Position numbers and translations under genes: made by a program
Notes under the pieces: generated by a model
What the model was told of the DNA's origin: nothing
What the model saw: the letters and a program-made list of their open reading frames with translations, nothing else
The model's database searches: none
From: JANQOH01 sp965201155
GTDB lineage: Bacteria > Pseudomonadota > Alphaproteobacteria > UBA7887
Length of the DNA stretch: 64,000 nucleotides
Direction of reading: 5' to 3'
Assembly: GCA_965201155.1 (NCBI GenBank)
Contig: OZ241752.1
Span: forward strand, 2,356,001-2,420,000
Part shown: positions 50,442 to 60,057 of the stretch, one piece after another
How the letters are laid out: each line of letters opens with the position of its first letter
Numbering within the stretch: the stretch's first letter is position 1

Positions 50442-51493
50442 ACTGGCCTCGCTGCCGCGCTGGCGCTCCTGCTCGCAGCAAGCGGCCAGCGCGCCCGCGC
50501 CGGTGCATCCAGCGCATCGACCAGGCCGAGCCGCAAGCGCTCGATTCCCGCCCACGCGACCATCGCCCCGTTATCCGTGCACAATGCCGGCGGCGGCGCA
50601 GTCAGCGTCATACCCAACGCCGCGCTTGTCTTGGTCAGGCGGGCCCGCAATGCTTGGTTCGCCGCCACGCCGCCGCCCAGAACGACGCGGCCTCCGGCGC
50701 CGTGCATGCCGCGGAAACACGCCGCCGCATTGCGCAGACGGTCTTCCAGCACATCCCCGACGGCTGCCTGAAAGCCCGCTGCAAGGTCGGCCAGATCATG
50801 CTGCGTCGGCGGTTCCGACAAGGTCTCCACCTTCCGCCGCAAGGCCGTCTTGAGACCGGAAAACGAAAAATCGCAACCCGCCCGCCCGACCAGCGGTCTC
50901 GGCAGATCAAACCGCAACGGGTCCCCGTGCGCCGCCAGACGCTCGATCGCCGGACCGCCGGGATACCCGAGGCCAAGAAGCCGCGCCGCCTTGTCAAACG
51001 CCTCGCCCAAAGCGTCGTCAATGGTCGCGCCGTACTGCTGGTAGCGCCCGACGCCCTCGACAGCCAGAAACTGACAATGCCCACCCGACATCAACAGCAG
51101 GAGAAAAGGAAACGGCGTCTCGCCAGCCAGCCGCACGGTCAACGCATGAGCCTCAAGATGATTGACCGCGGAAAAGGGAATACCGCACGCCAGCGACACC
51201 GCCTTCCCGGTCATCAACCCCACCATCACACCGCCGATCAAGCCCGGCCCGGCCGTCGCGGCCACCCCGTTAAGGTCGCGAAATAGCAACCCCGCTTCCG
51301 CCAGTGCCGCCCCGACAAGATGGTCAAGATGCTCGATATGGCTGCGTGCGGCGATCTCCGGTACCACGCCGCCGTAAGGCGCATGCGCCGAGCGTTGTGA
51401 CAGGACCAGATTGGCGCGAATGACGCCCGCTGAATCCACCACCGCCGCCGCCGTCTCGTCGCAGCTCGTCTCAATCCCCAGAACCACCATCAC
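50438..51493 (-). CDS. tsaD: tRNA N6-threonylcarbamoyladenosine (t6A37) transferase subunit TsaD
   Basis: TsaD transfers the threonylcarbamoyl group to A37 of ANN-decoding tRNAs, with TsaB and TsaE. The 351-residue protein has GIETSCDETAAAVV, HAPYGGVVPEIAARSHIEHLDHLV with metal-binding histidines, LLLMSGGHCQFL, GEAFDKAARLLGLGYPGGPAIE and GGGVAANQALR. The alanine-rich C-terminus is variable. It diverges from hemC with about 150 bases between them. Confidence 0.97.
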   Translation of the reverse strand: MMVVLGIETSCDETAAAVVDSAGVIRANLVLSQRSAHAPYGGVVPEIAARSHIEHLDHLVGAALAEAGLLFRDLNGVAATAGPGLIGGVMVGLMTGKAVSLACGIPFSAVNHLEAHALTVRLAGETPFPFLLLLMSGGHCQFLAVEGVGRYQQYGATIDDALGEAFDKAARLLGLGYPGGPAIERLAAHGDPLRFDLPRPLVGRAGCDFSFSGLKTALRRKVETLSEPPTQHDLADLAAGFQAAVGDVLEDRLRNAAACFRGMHGAGGRVVLGGGVAANQALRARLTKTSAALGMTLTAPPPALCTDNGAMVAWAGIERLRLGLVDALDAPARARWPLAASRSASAAARPV

Positions 51494-51642
51494 CAGGACA
51501 TTTCATCGCTGAAGGGTGCGGTAACCGGATTCCCGCATGAAATCTTGCGTCGACCCGCGCGCAATACGCGCATCATATGACAAGACCCGCCATTGCGCGC
51601 CTATAATGTGCAGCTTCCCGTTTCCGCTTACCCGGCAGGTTG

Positions 51643-52557
51643 ATGATCGATCGGCTGACAATCGGCACGCGCGGCAGCCCGCTCGCCCTTGCCCAGACTG
51701 CCATGGTGTGCGGGCGCCTCGAAGCCGCGCATCCCGGCCTCACCGTGCGCGTGCAGGTCATTCGCACCGCCGGCGACCGCATCCAGGACAGGACCCTGTC
51801 CGAAATCGGCGGCAAGGGGCTGTTCACCAGGGAAATCGACGAGGCGCTGCTCGATGGCCGCATCGACCTCGCCGTCCATTCGCTGAAGGATGTCCCGACC
51901 ATGCTGCCCGACGGGATGATTCTCGGCTGCCATCTCGAACGCGAGGACCCGCGCGACGCTTGGATCGCACCTGGCGGCACGTTCGATGATCTGCCGGCGG
52001 GCGCCGTAGTGGGGACCGCCTCCCTGCGGCGCGCCGCGCAAGTGCTCCATCGGCGCCCGGACCTCAATATTTCGCCCCTGCGCGGCAATGTCGGCACGCG
52101 GCTCGCCAAAGTGGCAAGCGGTGTCGTCGACGCCGCCATTCTCGCCCTCGCCGGATTGCGGCGGTTGAACCGCGCCGCCGTTGCAGACGCCATCCTGGAC
52201 CCTGACCAGATGCTGCCCGCGGTCGGCCAGGGGATTATCGCAGTCGCCTCCCGGCGGGGTGACAGCGCGGTGAACAATCTGCTCATTCCGCTCGACCACG
52301 GTCCGACCGCCGCCGCCGCCGCTGCGGAACGCGCCATGCTGGCGCAGCTTGACGGTTCCTGCCGCACCCCTATCGCCGGACTGGCGCGCGCCGCCCATGA
52401 CGGCGTGCTCGCCATGCGGGGTTTGATCGCCCGCCCCGACGGCAGTGCCGTGGTCTCCCTCACCGACAGTGCATCGTCAGATGATGCCGCAGCGCTCGGC
52501 CGCGCCCTCGGTCAACGCCTTGCCGAACGCGCCGGACCCGACTTCCTCCGCGGCTGA
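51643..52557 (+). CDS. hemC: hydroxymethylbilane synthase
   Basis: HemC (porphobilinogen deaminase) condenses four porphobilinogen units into hydroxymethylbilane. The 304-residue protein has IGTRGSPLALAQ, the LAVHSLKDVPT block with the catalytic Asp nearby, GTASLRRAAQ, and the dipyrromethane cofactor cysteine in DGSCRTPIAG. The ATG at 51643 follows an in-frame TTG. It is first in hemC-hemD and supplies the tetrapyrrole precursor used by cobA. Confidence 0.96.
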   Translation: MIDRLTIGTRGSPLALAQTAMVCGRLEAAHPGLTVRVQVIRTAGDRIQDRTLSEIGGKGLFTREIDEALLDGRIDLAVHSLKDVPTMLPDGMILGCHLEREDPRDAWIAPGGTFDDLPAGAVVGTASLRRAAQVLHRRPDLNISPLRGNVGTRLAKVASGVVDAAILALAGLRRLNRAAVADAILDPDQMLPAVGQGIIAVASRRGDSAVNNLLIPLDHGPTAAAAAAERAMLAQLDGSCRTPIAGLARAAHDGVLAMRGLIARPDGSAVVSLTDSASSDDAAALGRALGQRLAERAGPDFLRG

Positions 52558-52587
52558 AGCCGGACGACTGAATTCCGTCTGAGTCCC

Positions 52588-53304
52588 GTGCGCGTTCTCG
52601 TCACCCGTCCCCGCGCCGACAGCGAACGCCTCGCCGCCCGTCTCGCAGGGTACGGGATCGATTGCGTCACCGCTCCGATCCTCGAAATTGTCTGGCGCGC
52701 CGATAATGCACTGGAGCCGGCGCTCGCCGAGGCCCAGGCGGTATTGTTGACGAGCGCCAACGGTGCCCGCGCCCTCGCCGCCAACACGGATGACCGCAGC
52801 ACCACCGTCATCACCGTCGGCGATGCCACTGCGAAAGCGGCGCGCGATCTCGGCTTCATCGACGTGTATTCGGTCGACGGTAACGCCGCCGCGCTGACGA
52901 ACTCCACCGCCGCCCGTCTCGATCCCGCCGCAGGGCCGCTTGTGCATGTCAGCGGGCGCCACGTCGCCGGCGATCCGGGCGCCGCCCTCGCACAGGCTGA
53001 CTTTGTGTGCCGGCGCTTCACTCTCTATGAGGCGGCCGCCGTCAAGACCTTGCCGTACCCTGCAGCCGCTGCATTGCGCGACGACGCCGTCGACGGCGCA
53101 CTGTTGTTTTCGGCCCGCAGCGCGCGGCTTCTCATGCAGTTGGTTCGCGCAGCCGGAATGGAAGACCGCCTCGCCCGTCTCACCGCCTGGTGTCTCAGCG
53201 ATGCTGTCAGGTGCGCCGCGAATCCGACCTTCTGGCGCCGCGCCCTGGCGGCACCCCGCCCGCGCACCGACTCCTTGTGCAAATTGCTGCTGGACAGGGG
53301 TTGA
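52588..53304 (+). CDS. hemD: uroporphyrinogen-III synthase
   Basis: HemD closes hydroxymethylbilane to uroporphyrinogen III. The 238-residue protein is recognised by its start RVLVTRPRADSERLAARLAGYGIDCVTAPILEI, the VLLTSANGARALA block, and the C-terminal LLFSARSARLLMQLV. HemD sequences are highly variable, so context (30 bases after hemC) is an important part of the evidence. GTG start at 52588. Confidence 0.92.
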   Translation: MRVLVTRPRADSERLAARLAGYGIDCVTAPILEIVWRADNALEPALAEAQAVLLTSANGARALAANTDDRSTTVITVGDATAKAARDLGFIDVYSVDGNAAALTNSTAARLDPAAGPLVHVSGRHVAGDPGAALAQADFVCRRFTLYEAAAVKTLPYPAAAALRDDAVDGALLFSARSARLLMQLVRAAGMEDRLARLTAWCLSDAVRCAANPTFWRRALAAPRPRTDSLCKLLLDRG

Positions 53305-53498
53305 GTTTTCTGTTATCATGTTGTTTTGAAAAAGAATTTATTTCTGTAAAGCCGACAGTGAGGTGCCGCAAAACCCGGCTGATCCCGGCAAATCCCACTT
53401 TTTCACCGCTGCAGAATAAATGAGGCAAAATCATGGCGCTGCTGCCGCGCGCGCCATGGCTCTGCTATAGAGGCTCCGTGCCGTCAGGGAGGATGACC

Positions 53499-54623
53499 AT
53501 GCTGCCGCTCGCCAATGTGCGCGTGCTTGATTTCACCACCTTGCTGCCCGGACCGTTTGCCACGCTGATCCTCGCCGAAGCCGGCGCCGAGGTCATCAAG
53601 ATCGAACGTCCCGGCGGTGAGGACATGCGCGCCGGACGTCCCCGCGCCGGTGATCAGGGTCTGCTGTTCGCCATGCTCAACCGCGGAAAAAAGAGCATCG
53701 AACTCGACCTCAAGGCGCCGGGCGCCGCCGCGCGCCTGCGCCCTCTCATCGAATCTGCCGATGTGCTGGTCGAACAGTTCCGCCCCGGCGTCATGGCTCG
53801 CCTCGGACTCGATTGGGACGCCGTGCGCGCCATGAATCCCGGGCTCGTCTACTGCGCTATCACCGGCTACGGCCAGAGCGGTCCGAAAGCGCTCACCGCC
53901 GGTCATGATCTCAACTACTGCGCGGAAACCGGTTTCCTGTCCATGACCCGCGGCGCCGACGGCAAACCCAATATTCCCCAGACCCAGATTGCCGATATCG
54001 GCGCCGGCAGCTACCCCGCTGTCATGAACATCATGTTCGCGCTGTGGGGTGCGCAGCGAACCGGCAAGGGCGCCTATCTCGACATCTCCATGTGCGACAA
54101 TCTGTTCCCGCTCCTGTGGGCGCCGCTGGCAATGGGCCGCGCAACCGGCGCCTGGCCCGAAGGCAATGACATGTATCTGACCGGCGGAACCCCACGCTAT
54201 CAGATCTATCGCACCCGCGACGACAAGTTCATCGCTTGCGGCGCCCTCGAACAAAAGTTCTGGGACAATTTCTGCGACTGTATCGGTCTCGACGAGACGT
54301 TGCGCGACGACAGCAAGGACCCGGAGGCGACCCTTGCCGGCGTCACCGCGTGCATCGCGGCGCGAGATGCTGCGGAATGGGAAGCCGCGTTTGCCGGCCG
54401 CGACGTTTGCGCCGTGCCCGTGCGCAGTCTGGAGGAGGCGCTCACCGACCCCCAATTCTCCGAGCGCGGCCTGTTCACGCATATGCTGCAAGCGGGCGAC
54501 TCGTCCCTGCCTGCCCTGTCGGTTCCGGTCGCCGGCTCCCTGCGCGGCGTGTCGCGCGGCGCCGGCGCGCCGGCCTTGGGCGCGGCAAATCCGCTGCTGG
54601 CGGAACCCCTCGCGGCGGAGTAG
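53499..54623 (+). CDS. CaiB/BaiF-family (class III) CoA-transferase
   Basis: A 374-residue class III CoA-transferase: VRVLDFTTLLPGPFATLILAEAGAEVIKIERPGGEDMR, NRGKKSIELDL, LVEQFRPGVMARLGLDWD, ITGYGQSGPKALTAGHDLNYCAETGFLSM and YLDISMCDNLFPLL. The subgroup resembles alpha-methylacyl-CoA racemase and its relatives, where a HDLNY motif is typical. ATG at 53499 is favoured by AGGGAGG; upstream frame is open but not conserved. Followed five bases later by an aroQ-like gene. Confidence 0.9.
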   Translation: MLPLANVRVLDFTTLLPGPFATLILAEAGAEVIKIERPGGEDMRAGRPRAGDQGLLFAMLNRGKKSIELDLKAPGAAARLRPLIESADVLVEQFRPGVMARLGLDWDAVRAMNPGLVYCAITGYGQSGPKALTAGHDLNYCAETGFLSMTRGADGKPNIPQTQIADIGAGSYPAVMNIMFALWGAQRTGKGAYLDISMCDNLFPLLWAPLAMGRATGAWPEGNDMYLTGGTPRYQIYRTRDDKFIACGALEQKFWDNFCDCIGLDETLRDDSKDPEATLAGVTACIAARDAAEWEAAFAGRDVCAVPVRSLEEALTDPQFSERGLFTHMLQAGDSSLPALSVPVAGSLRGVSRGAGAPALGAANPLLAEPLAAE

Positions 54624-54628
54624 GGAGA

Positions 54629-55075
54629 ATGCGCAAGCTTCTGCTCATCCAGGGCGCCAATATGGCGTGGCTCGGCAAGCGCCAGCCCGAGTTCTACGGC
54701 ACCGTCACCGCCGCCGAACTCGACGCGCGCGTCACCGCCCACGCCGCGCAGCTTGGTATCGGTCTCGATATCTTCTACACCCACATAGAAGGTGAGGCGA
54801 TTGGCCGGCTCTATAGCGCCGTCGACGCTGGACTCGACGGACTCCTCATGAACCCCGCCGGTTTCAGTTACAGTGGCTCGGCACTGCGCGACGCCATTCT
54901 CGGCTGCGACGGCCTTCCCTATATCGAAATCCATGTCACCAATATCGAAAAGCGCGGCATCCGCTCGGTGCTGGCGCCCGCCGCGACCGGCGTCATCGCG
55001 GGCTTCGGACTCAACGGATACCGTCTCGGACTGGATGCCATGGCCAATCTTCTCGAGCGGAACGAAACATCATGA
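54629..55075 (+). CDS. type II 3-dehydroquinate dehydratase-like protein (divergent AroQ)
   Basis: A 148-residue flavodoxin-like protein clearly of the AroQ fold: LLLIQGANMAWLGKRQPEFYG, EGEAIGRLYSAVDAGLDGLLMNPAGFSYSGSALRDAI and IEIHVTNIEKRG. Asn11, Arg18, Tyr23, Asn75 and His102 correspond to conserved active-site residues. The position of the conserved His81 (YTHTS in normal enzymes) is Tyr81, and the usual LNGPNLNLLG and QSNHEGE are altered. It may be a paralogue with a different dehydratase substrate. It is preceded by a Shine-Dalgarno overlapping the CoA-transferase stop and overlaps hisC by four bases. Confidence 0.8.
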   Translation: MRKLLLIQGANMAWLGKRQPEFYGTVTAAELDARVTAHAAQLGIGLDIFYTHIEGEAIGRLYSAVDAGLDGLLMNPAGFSYSGSALRDAILGCDGLPYIEIHVTNIEKRGIRSVLAPAATGVIAGFGLNGYRLGLDAMANLLERNETS

Positions 55076-56232
55076 CCGCGCTCAAGGTCTCCCCCGGCAT
55101 CATGGATATCGCCCCCTATGTGCCAGGGCGCAGCCGCGCCGACGGGGGAACACGAATCGTCAGGCTGGCGTCGAACGAAACACCGCTCGGTACCAGCCCG
55201 CTGGCAGAAGACGCCTACCGGCGTTGCGCAGGTGAACTGCACCGCTACCCCGACGGCGGCACCGTCGCCCTGCGCGAGGCAATCGCCAGGCATCACGGCC
55301 TCGACCCCGACTGCATAATCTGCGGCAACGGCTCGGATGAACTGCTGTACATGCTGGCGGCGGCATTTTCCGGCCCCGGAGACGAAGTGATTTTCGGCGC
55401 CCATGCGTTCGCCATATACCGCATCGCGGCCCAGGTTGCCGGCGCCCGGCCCGTTGCCGTGCCGGAACAGGGACTGACCCTGGATGTGGAAGCTTTGATC
55501 GCCGCCGCCGGGCCGGATACCCGGCTGTGCTTCCTCGCCAATCCCAACAATCCCACCGGCACGTATATCCCCGCCTCGGCGCTCGCCCGGCTGCGCGACG
55601 GGCTGCCGGACCACTGCTTGCTCGTGATCGACGCGGCTTACGCCGAATATATGCCCAGCAGCGGCCATGATGACTACACCGACGGCGCCGACCTCGTGGC
55701 GCAGTCGGGCAATGTAGTGATGACACGCACCTTCTCGAAGATATACGGCCTATCTGCGCTGCGCCTCGGCTGGCTGTTCGGGCCGTCGGACGTGGTCGGC
55801 GTGCTGAACCGGGTTCGCTCCCCGTTCAACATCAACCGCGCCGCGCAGGCAGCGGGCATCGCCGCCTTGGAAGACACCGAGTTTGTAGACCGCGCTGTGG
55901 CGCATAATGCGCGCTGGCGGCCATGGCTGGAGAGCGAAATGGCCCGGCTGGGGCTGGTGGTTCATCCTTCCGCGGCGAATTTCGTGTTGGTCGAATTTCC
56001 CGAAACGCCGGGCCGCGACGCCGGTTCCGCCTACGCCTGGCTGCTGCGCAACGGCATCATTCCGCGTGCAGTGGGGGATTACGGCCTGCCAAGCTGCCTG
56101 CGGTTTTCACTCGGCCTTGAGGAAGAAAACCGCATGGTCATCGACGCTCTCGGTGAATTCATGGGTGACAACGCAAATCAAAGCCGTGCAACCCGGGGAA
56201 CGTCGATTGATTCCACCATGCGGGCGGGTTAG
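55072..56232 (+). CDS. hisC: histidinol-phosphate aminotransferase family protein
   Basis: A 386-residue fold-type I PLP aminotransferase of the HisC group. It has IVRLASNETPLGTSPLA, HRYPDGGTVALREAIA, CGNGSDELLYMLAAAF, FLANPNNPTGTYIP, VIDAAYAEYM, the PLP lysine in RTFSKIYGLSALRLGWLFG and the C-terminal RAVGDYGLPSCLRFSLG. Aromatic aminotransferases look similar, and the position after an aroQ-like gene would also fit a role in aromatic metabolism. The symbol is given for the family; a paralogous function is possible. Confidence 0.85.
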   Translation: MTALKVSPGIMDIAPYVPGRSRADGGTRIVRLASNETPLGTSPLAEDAYRRCAGELHRYPDGGTVALREAIARHHGLDPDCIICGNGSDELLYMLAAAFSGPGDEVIFGAHAFAIYRIAAQVAGARPVAVPEQGLTLDVEALIAAAGPDTRLCFLANPNNPTGTYIPASALARLRDGLPDHCLLVIDAAYAEYMPSSGHDDYTDGADLVAQSGNVVMTRTFSKIYGLSALRLGWLFGPSDVVGVLNRVRSPFNINRAAQAAGIAALEDTEFVDRAVAHNARWRPWLESEMARLGLVVHPSAANFVLVEFPETPGRDAGSAYAWLLRNGIIPRAVGDYGLPSCLRFSLGLEEENRMVIDALGEFMGDNANQSRATRGTSIDSTMRAG

Positions 56233-56432
56233 ACTTGCTCAGAGCGCCACAAACCATGGCTGGCATGGTGAGCCATACTTGGCTTGCCGGGGCCGGGGCG
56301 ACGCCCTGAAAATCCCGGCGCCAGACCACCAGCAGGGACGAGGTCTGAAACACGTTATGTGGATATCGGGAGACGGCCAAACCCTTGGGGGGAGGGTAAT
56401 GACAGGCGCATACATACGGAGGAGCAAGACGT

Positions 56433-56885
56433 ATGGTAGAACTCAGCGTAAACGGGGTGCGGCGCCAGTTTAACGGCGATCCGAACATGCCCCTGCTCTG
56501 GTATGTCCGGGATGAGCTCGGACTGACCGGAAGCAAATTCGGTTGCGGCGCCGGCCTGTGCGGATCCTGTACGGTCCATGTCAACGGGACTGCCGTGCGT
56601 GCGTGCATCACGCCGGTGTCGGACGCGGCCGGCGGCGCCGTAACGACCATCGAAGGTCTGGATCTCAACGGCAACCACCCGGTGCAGCGGGCATGGCGTG
56701 CACATAATGTGCCGCAATGCGGCTACTGCCAGTCCGGCCAGATCATGAACGCCGCAGCGTTCCTCGCCGAGAACCCTGATCCGACCGATCAGGACATCCT
56801 CGATGCGATGGATGGCAACATCTGCCGTTGTGGCACGTACCAGCGGATTGCGGCAGCGATCCGCACGGCGGCAACGGAGGTCTGA
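56433..56885 (+). CDS. (2Fe-2S)-binding subunit of a molybdenum hydroxylase (IorA type)
   Basis: A 150-residue protein with two [2Fe-2S] clusters. The plant-type cluster ligands lie in KFGCGAGLCGSCTVHVNG, and the C-terminal four-helix cluster in PQCGYCQSGQIMNAAAF and GNICRCGTYQRI. This is the small subunit of isoquinoline 1-oxidoreductase-type enzymes, which pass electrons from the molybdenum subunit to an acceptor such as a cytochrome. GGAGGAG precedes the ATG. A 200-base leader upstream contains an ATGGCT/AGCCAT inverted repeat but no other gene. Confidence 0.93.
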   Translation: MVELSVNGVRRQFNGDPNMPLLWYVRDELGLTGSKFGCGAGLCGSCTVHVNGTAVRACITPVSDAAGGAVTTIEGLDLNGNHPVQRAWRAHNVPQCGYCQSGQIMNAAAFLAENPDPTDQDILDAMDGNICRCGTYQRIAAAIRTAATEV

Positions 56886-56887
56886 CC

Positions 56888-59173
56888 ATGTCCATGATTC
56901 AAAATGTCAGTCGCCGCGACGTCCTGAAGGGCGCCGGCGCCACCGCCGGTCTGGTGCTGGGAGCCCAGTTGCTCCCGAACGGAATGCTTGCCGGCAAGAC
57001 GGCGCGGGCCGCCGGAGTCGCGCAGCCTAACCTGTTCTGCGCCATCGACTCCGATGGCACCGTCACGATCACCTGCAGCCGCAGCGAAATGGGACAGGGC
57101 GTCCGCACCGGCGTTCCCATGATGCTGGCGGACGAACTCGAAGCCGACTGGAACCGCGTCAAGATCTGGCAGGCCCCCGGCGATGCGGAAAAATATGACC
57201 CCGCAGGCCAGGACGCCCAGAACACCGACGGATCGCGCAGCACGCGTCATCATCTGGACGTCATGCGCGAACTCGGCGCTCAGGCGAGGGACGTGCTCGA
57301 ACGCGCCGCCGCCGAAATGTGGGGCGTCGATGCCAGCGAAGTCTATGCGCGTGATCACCGCCTCTATCACACCGGGTCCGGCAATTCGCTCGATTTCGGC
57401 GAAGTCGTCGAAGCCGCCGCGAATATCGAGACCAAGGAGTCGGTTCCGCTCAAGGACCCGTCGCAGTGGCGTTATATCGGCAAGGACTTGCCGATGGTCG
57501 ACAATTTCGACCTCAGCACCGGTGGCGGCATTTACGGCGCCGACGTGTCGATCCCCGGCATGAAGATCGCCGTGGTGGCGCGCTGCCCCGTCTATCGCGG
57601 ACGGGTCAAGTCGTTTGATGCCACCGAGGCCCTCGCAGTCCAGGGTGTCGAGCAGGTGGTCGAAATCCCGGCGCTGGACATGGACAAGGCGGCCGAATTC
57701 CGTGCGCTTGGCGGTGTCGCCGTTATCGGCACAAACACCTGGTCGGTGCTGGAAGGCCGTCGCCTCCTCAACATCGATTGGGACCTCGGACCCAACGTTA
57801 CCCACTCCTCGGACAGCTATAACGAGAAGCTGCGTGAAGCTGCCCGCGCCGGCGGCGCACTGGTGCGCAACCGCGGTGATGCGGACGCGGCCCTGGCCGA
57901 AGCGGCACAGGTGTTCGAGTCCGAATATTTCGTGCCCTACTTCATCCACACCACCATGGAGCCCATGTGCGCGTTGGTCGATGCCACCGTGCGCCCGGTT
58001 CAGGTGTGGGGTTCGGTGCAGTCGCCGAACGATACCCGCAAATATGTGGCGGAAGCCCTCGGCATCGACATGTCCGAAGTCGAGTGCAATGTCACGCTGC
58101 TGGGCGGCGGTTTCGGCCGCAAATCGCAGAGCGACTTCGTGAACGAAGCAGCGATCCTGTCGCAGATGATCGGCGCACCGGTTCGCATGCAGTGGACTCG
58201 CGAAGACGACATCCAGATCGGCTACTACCACACGGCGAGCGCCCATGTGCTCAAGGCTGGCCTGGACGCCGACGGTAATGTCACGGCGTGGAAACATTCC
58301 GGCGCATGGCCGTCCATTCTGGCTCTGTGGGTTCCCGATCAGAAAAACGGCTTCGGCATCGAATACGGCCTCGGCCTTGTCGATACGCCTTATGACAGCG
58401 TGCCGAATATCCGCATCGAAAACGGCGAGGCGGACGCACAAATCCGCATCGGCTGGTATCGGTCGGTGAACAACATCCAGCATTCGTTCGCGATGAACAG
58501 TTTTGCGCACGAAATCGCCACCGAGACTGGGCAGGATCCGGTCGAGTTCCTCGCCCGCCTGATTGGCGAGTCCGACAATATGGACCTCGCGGCGGACGGC
58601 GTGGAGGAATACTGGAACTACGGCGACCCGGTCGACAAATGGCCGATCATGCCGAACCGTCTGACCAACGCCCTGCGCATCGCAGCGGCGAAGGCCGGCT
58701 ACGGCAAGGAACTGCCTCCGGGTCACGGCATCGGCGTCGCGGCGCACCGGTCCTTCCATGCCTATGTCGCCACCGCCGTGCATGTCGCGGTGCGCGACGA
58801 TGGCACCCTGCATATCGTGCAGGTGGATACGGCCTACGATGCCGGACGCTATGTCAACCCCGACGGCATCAGGAAGCAGGTTGAAGGGGCGGCCATTTAC
58901 GGCCACACCATCGCCCTGCACGGCCAGATCACGACCACGGATGGCGCCGTGGATCAGAGCAACTTCCACGATTACCCGATCACGCGCATCAGCGATGCGC
59001 CGCTCAATGTCCGGGTGCACATTGTGGAAGACTTTGTGGATCATCCGCCGAACGGCGTCGGCGAGCCGGGTGTGCCGCCCTACGCGCCGGCCTTGGCTAA
59101 TGCGATCTTCGCCGCCACCGGCAAGCGGATTCGCAATCTGCCGATCCGCCCTGAAGACGTCGCCGGAGCCTGA
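56888..59173 (+). CDS. molybdopterin-binding subunit of a molybdenum hydroxylase (IorB type)
   Basis: A 761-residue Tat-exported subunit (SRRDVLKGAGATAGLVLGAQ). Two molybdenum hydroxylase domains follow, with EMGQGVRTGVPMMLADEL, EYFVPYFIHTTMEPMCALVDA, VWGSVQSPNDTRKYVAEALG, LGGGFGRKSQSDFVNEAAILS and the active-site glutamate in NGVGEPGVPPYAPALANAIF. The substrate could be a nitrogen heterocycle or an aldehyde. ATG at 56888, two bases after the small subunit's stop. Terminated by a strong hairpin. Confidence 0.94.
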   Translation: MSMIQNVSRRDVLKGAGATAGLVLGAQLLPNGMLAGKTARAAGVAQPNLFCAIDSDGTVTITCSRSEMGQGVRTGVPMMLADELEADWNRVKIWQAPGDAEKYDPAGQDAQNTDGSRSTRHHLDVMRELGAQARDVLERAAAEMWGVDASEVYARDHRLYHTGSGNSLDFGEVVEAAANIETKESVPLKDPSQWRYIGKDLPMVDNFDLSTGGGIYGADVSIPGMKIAVVARCPVYRGRVKSFDATEALAVQGVEQVVEIPALDMDKAAEFRALGGVAVIGTNTWSVLEGRRLLNIDWDLGPNVTHSSDSYNEKLREAARAGGALVRNRGDADAALAEAAQVFESEYFVPYFIHTTMEPMCALVDATVRPVQVWGSVQSPNDTRKYVAEALGIDMSEVECNVTLLGGGFGRKSQSDFVNEAAILSQMIGAPVRMQWTREDDIQIGYYHTASAHVLKAGLDADGNVTAWKHSGAWPSILALWVPDQKNGFGIEYGLGLVDTPYDSVPNIRIENGEADAQIRIGWYRSVNNIQHSFAMNSFAHEIATETGQDPVEFLARLIGESDNMDLAADGVEEYWNYGDPVDKWPIMPNRLTNALRIAAAKAGYGKELPPGHGIGVAAHRSFHAYVATAVHVAVRDDGTLHIVQVDTAYDAGRYVNPDGIRKQVEGAAIYGHTIALHGQITTTDGAVDQSNFHDYPITRISDAPLNVRVHIVEDFVDHPPNGVGEPGVPPYAPALANAIFAATGKRIRNLPIRPEDVAGA

Positions 59174-59195
59174 CAAGGCAACTGGCGCTAACCAT

Positions 59196-59223
59196 CGCGG
59201 CTGCCTTCGGGCAGCCGCGTTTT
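59196..59223 (+). terminator. rho-independent terminator of the iorAB-type operon
   Basis: A perfect ten-base stem (CGCGGCTGCC with GGCAGCCGCG) with a UUCG loop, followed by TTTTCTT. It lies between the convergent iorB-type and potC-type genes and has a U-tract on the plus strand only. Confidence 0.9.
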
Positions 59224-59227
59224 CTTG

Positions 59228-60055
59228 TCAATGAGACCTTCGATAAAGAATGGTATAAATTACCAAGAATAAACCAATCATTATGAGAGAAAATAATGTT
59301 GATGCGGTGCCCAAGGCAAATAATGTGGGGCGAATCCGCTGTGTCATGGAAGCATTGATATCAAGAGGTAAAGTGTTGAATTCTCCAGACAAAAGCGTTG
59401 TCCTGGAGAATTCGTCGTAGGATAGCGTGAAACCGAATAGACCTGCAGCAACAACGCCGGGCAGGATCAAGGGCAGCGTTACCTCCTTGAACACGGTCCA
59501 CTCGCTCGCCCCCATATCTCGCGCCGCCTCTTCAAGCTGTTCATCAAAACGGTTGAATACTGCCATCATGACCAAAAACCCGAAGGGCAGCGTCCATACC
59601 ACATGAACGCCCAGCCCGGTGGACCACCAGGCCGGCGGCAAACCCGTTTCCTTGAGCAGTGTCGCCAGCCCCAAGCTCAGCAGGACACCCGGAACCATCA
59701 AGCCCGAAAGAATGGTGTAAAACAACACCCCCGAGCCGAAAAACCGCTTGCGAAAAGCCATGGCCAGCATTGTCGAAAACAGCGCCGTAATCACCATGAC
59801 AATGAGCGCAAGCATGAGTGAACGGAATAACGCCCCTTGCAGGTCACCCACCGTCGAAGGCTCGATGAGCTTGCGCCACCAGTGCAGGCTTACGCCGCGC
59901 ATGGGGAAGCTGGTGCCGCCTCGCTCACCCTGAAACGACAGGATAAACATGGCGAACATGGGCCCGTAGATGAACAGTATGAACAGCCCGTAATAGGCGG
60001 AAAACCCACTCTTGACCAAAGCCTTCCGGCGCCGCTCCGGCGTCCAGCGCGCCAT
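59228..60055 (-). CDS. polyamine-type ABC transporter permease (PotC-like)
   Basis: A 275-residue permease with six hydrophobic segments. The cytoplasmic loop EEAARDMGASEWTVFKEVTLPLILPGVVAAGLFGFTLSYDEF carries the EAA motif typical of PotC. It pairs with the PotB-like permease whose stop lies two bases upstream. The ATG at 60055 is chosen over the longer frame, which reads potB sequence in another frame. The ATPase (PotA) is not in the window and may lie beyond 64 kb. Confidence 0.92.
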   Translation of the reverse strand: MARWTPERRRKALVKSGFSAYYGLFILFIYGPMFAMFILSFQGERGGTSFPMRGVSLHWWRKLIEPSTVGDLQGALFRSLMLALIVMVITALFSTMLAMAFRKRFFGSGVLFYTILSGLMVPGVLLSLGLATLLKETGLPPAWWSTGLGVHVVWTLPFGFLVMMAVFNRFDEQLEEAARDMGASEWTVFKEVTLPLILPGVVAAGLFGFTLSYDEFSRTTLLSGEFNTLPLDINASMTQRIRPTLFALGTASTLFSLIMIGLFLVIYTILYRRSH

Positions 60056-60057
60056 TT

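Noticed and set aside
56789..59176. 795-codon minus-strand open frame
   Set aside because: It is antisense to the molybdenum hydroxylase large subunit, without recognisable domains, and arises from GC-rich codon bias.
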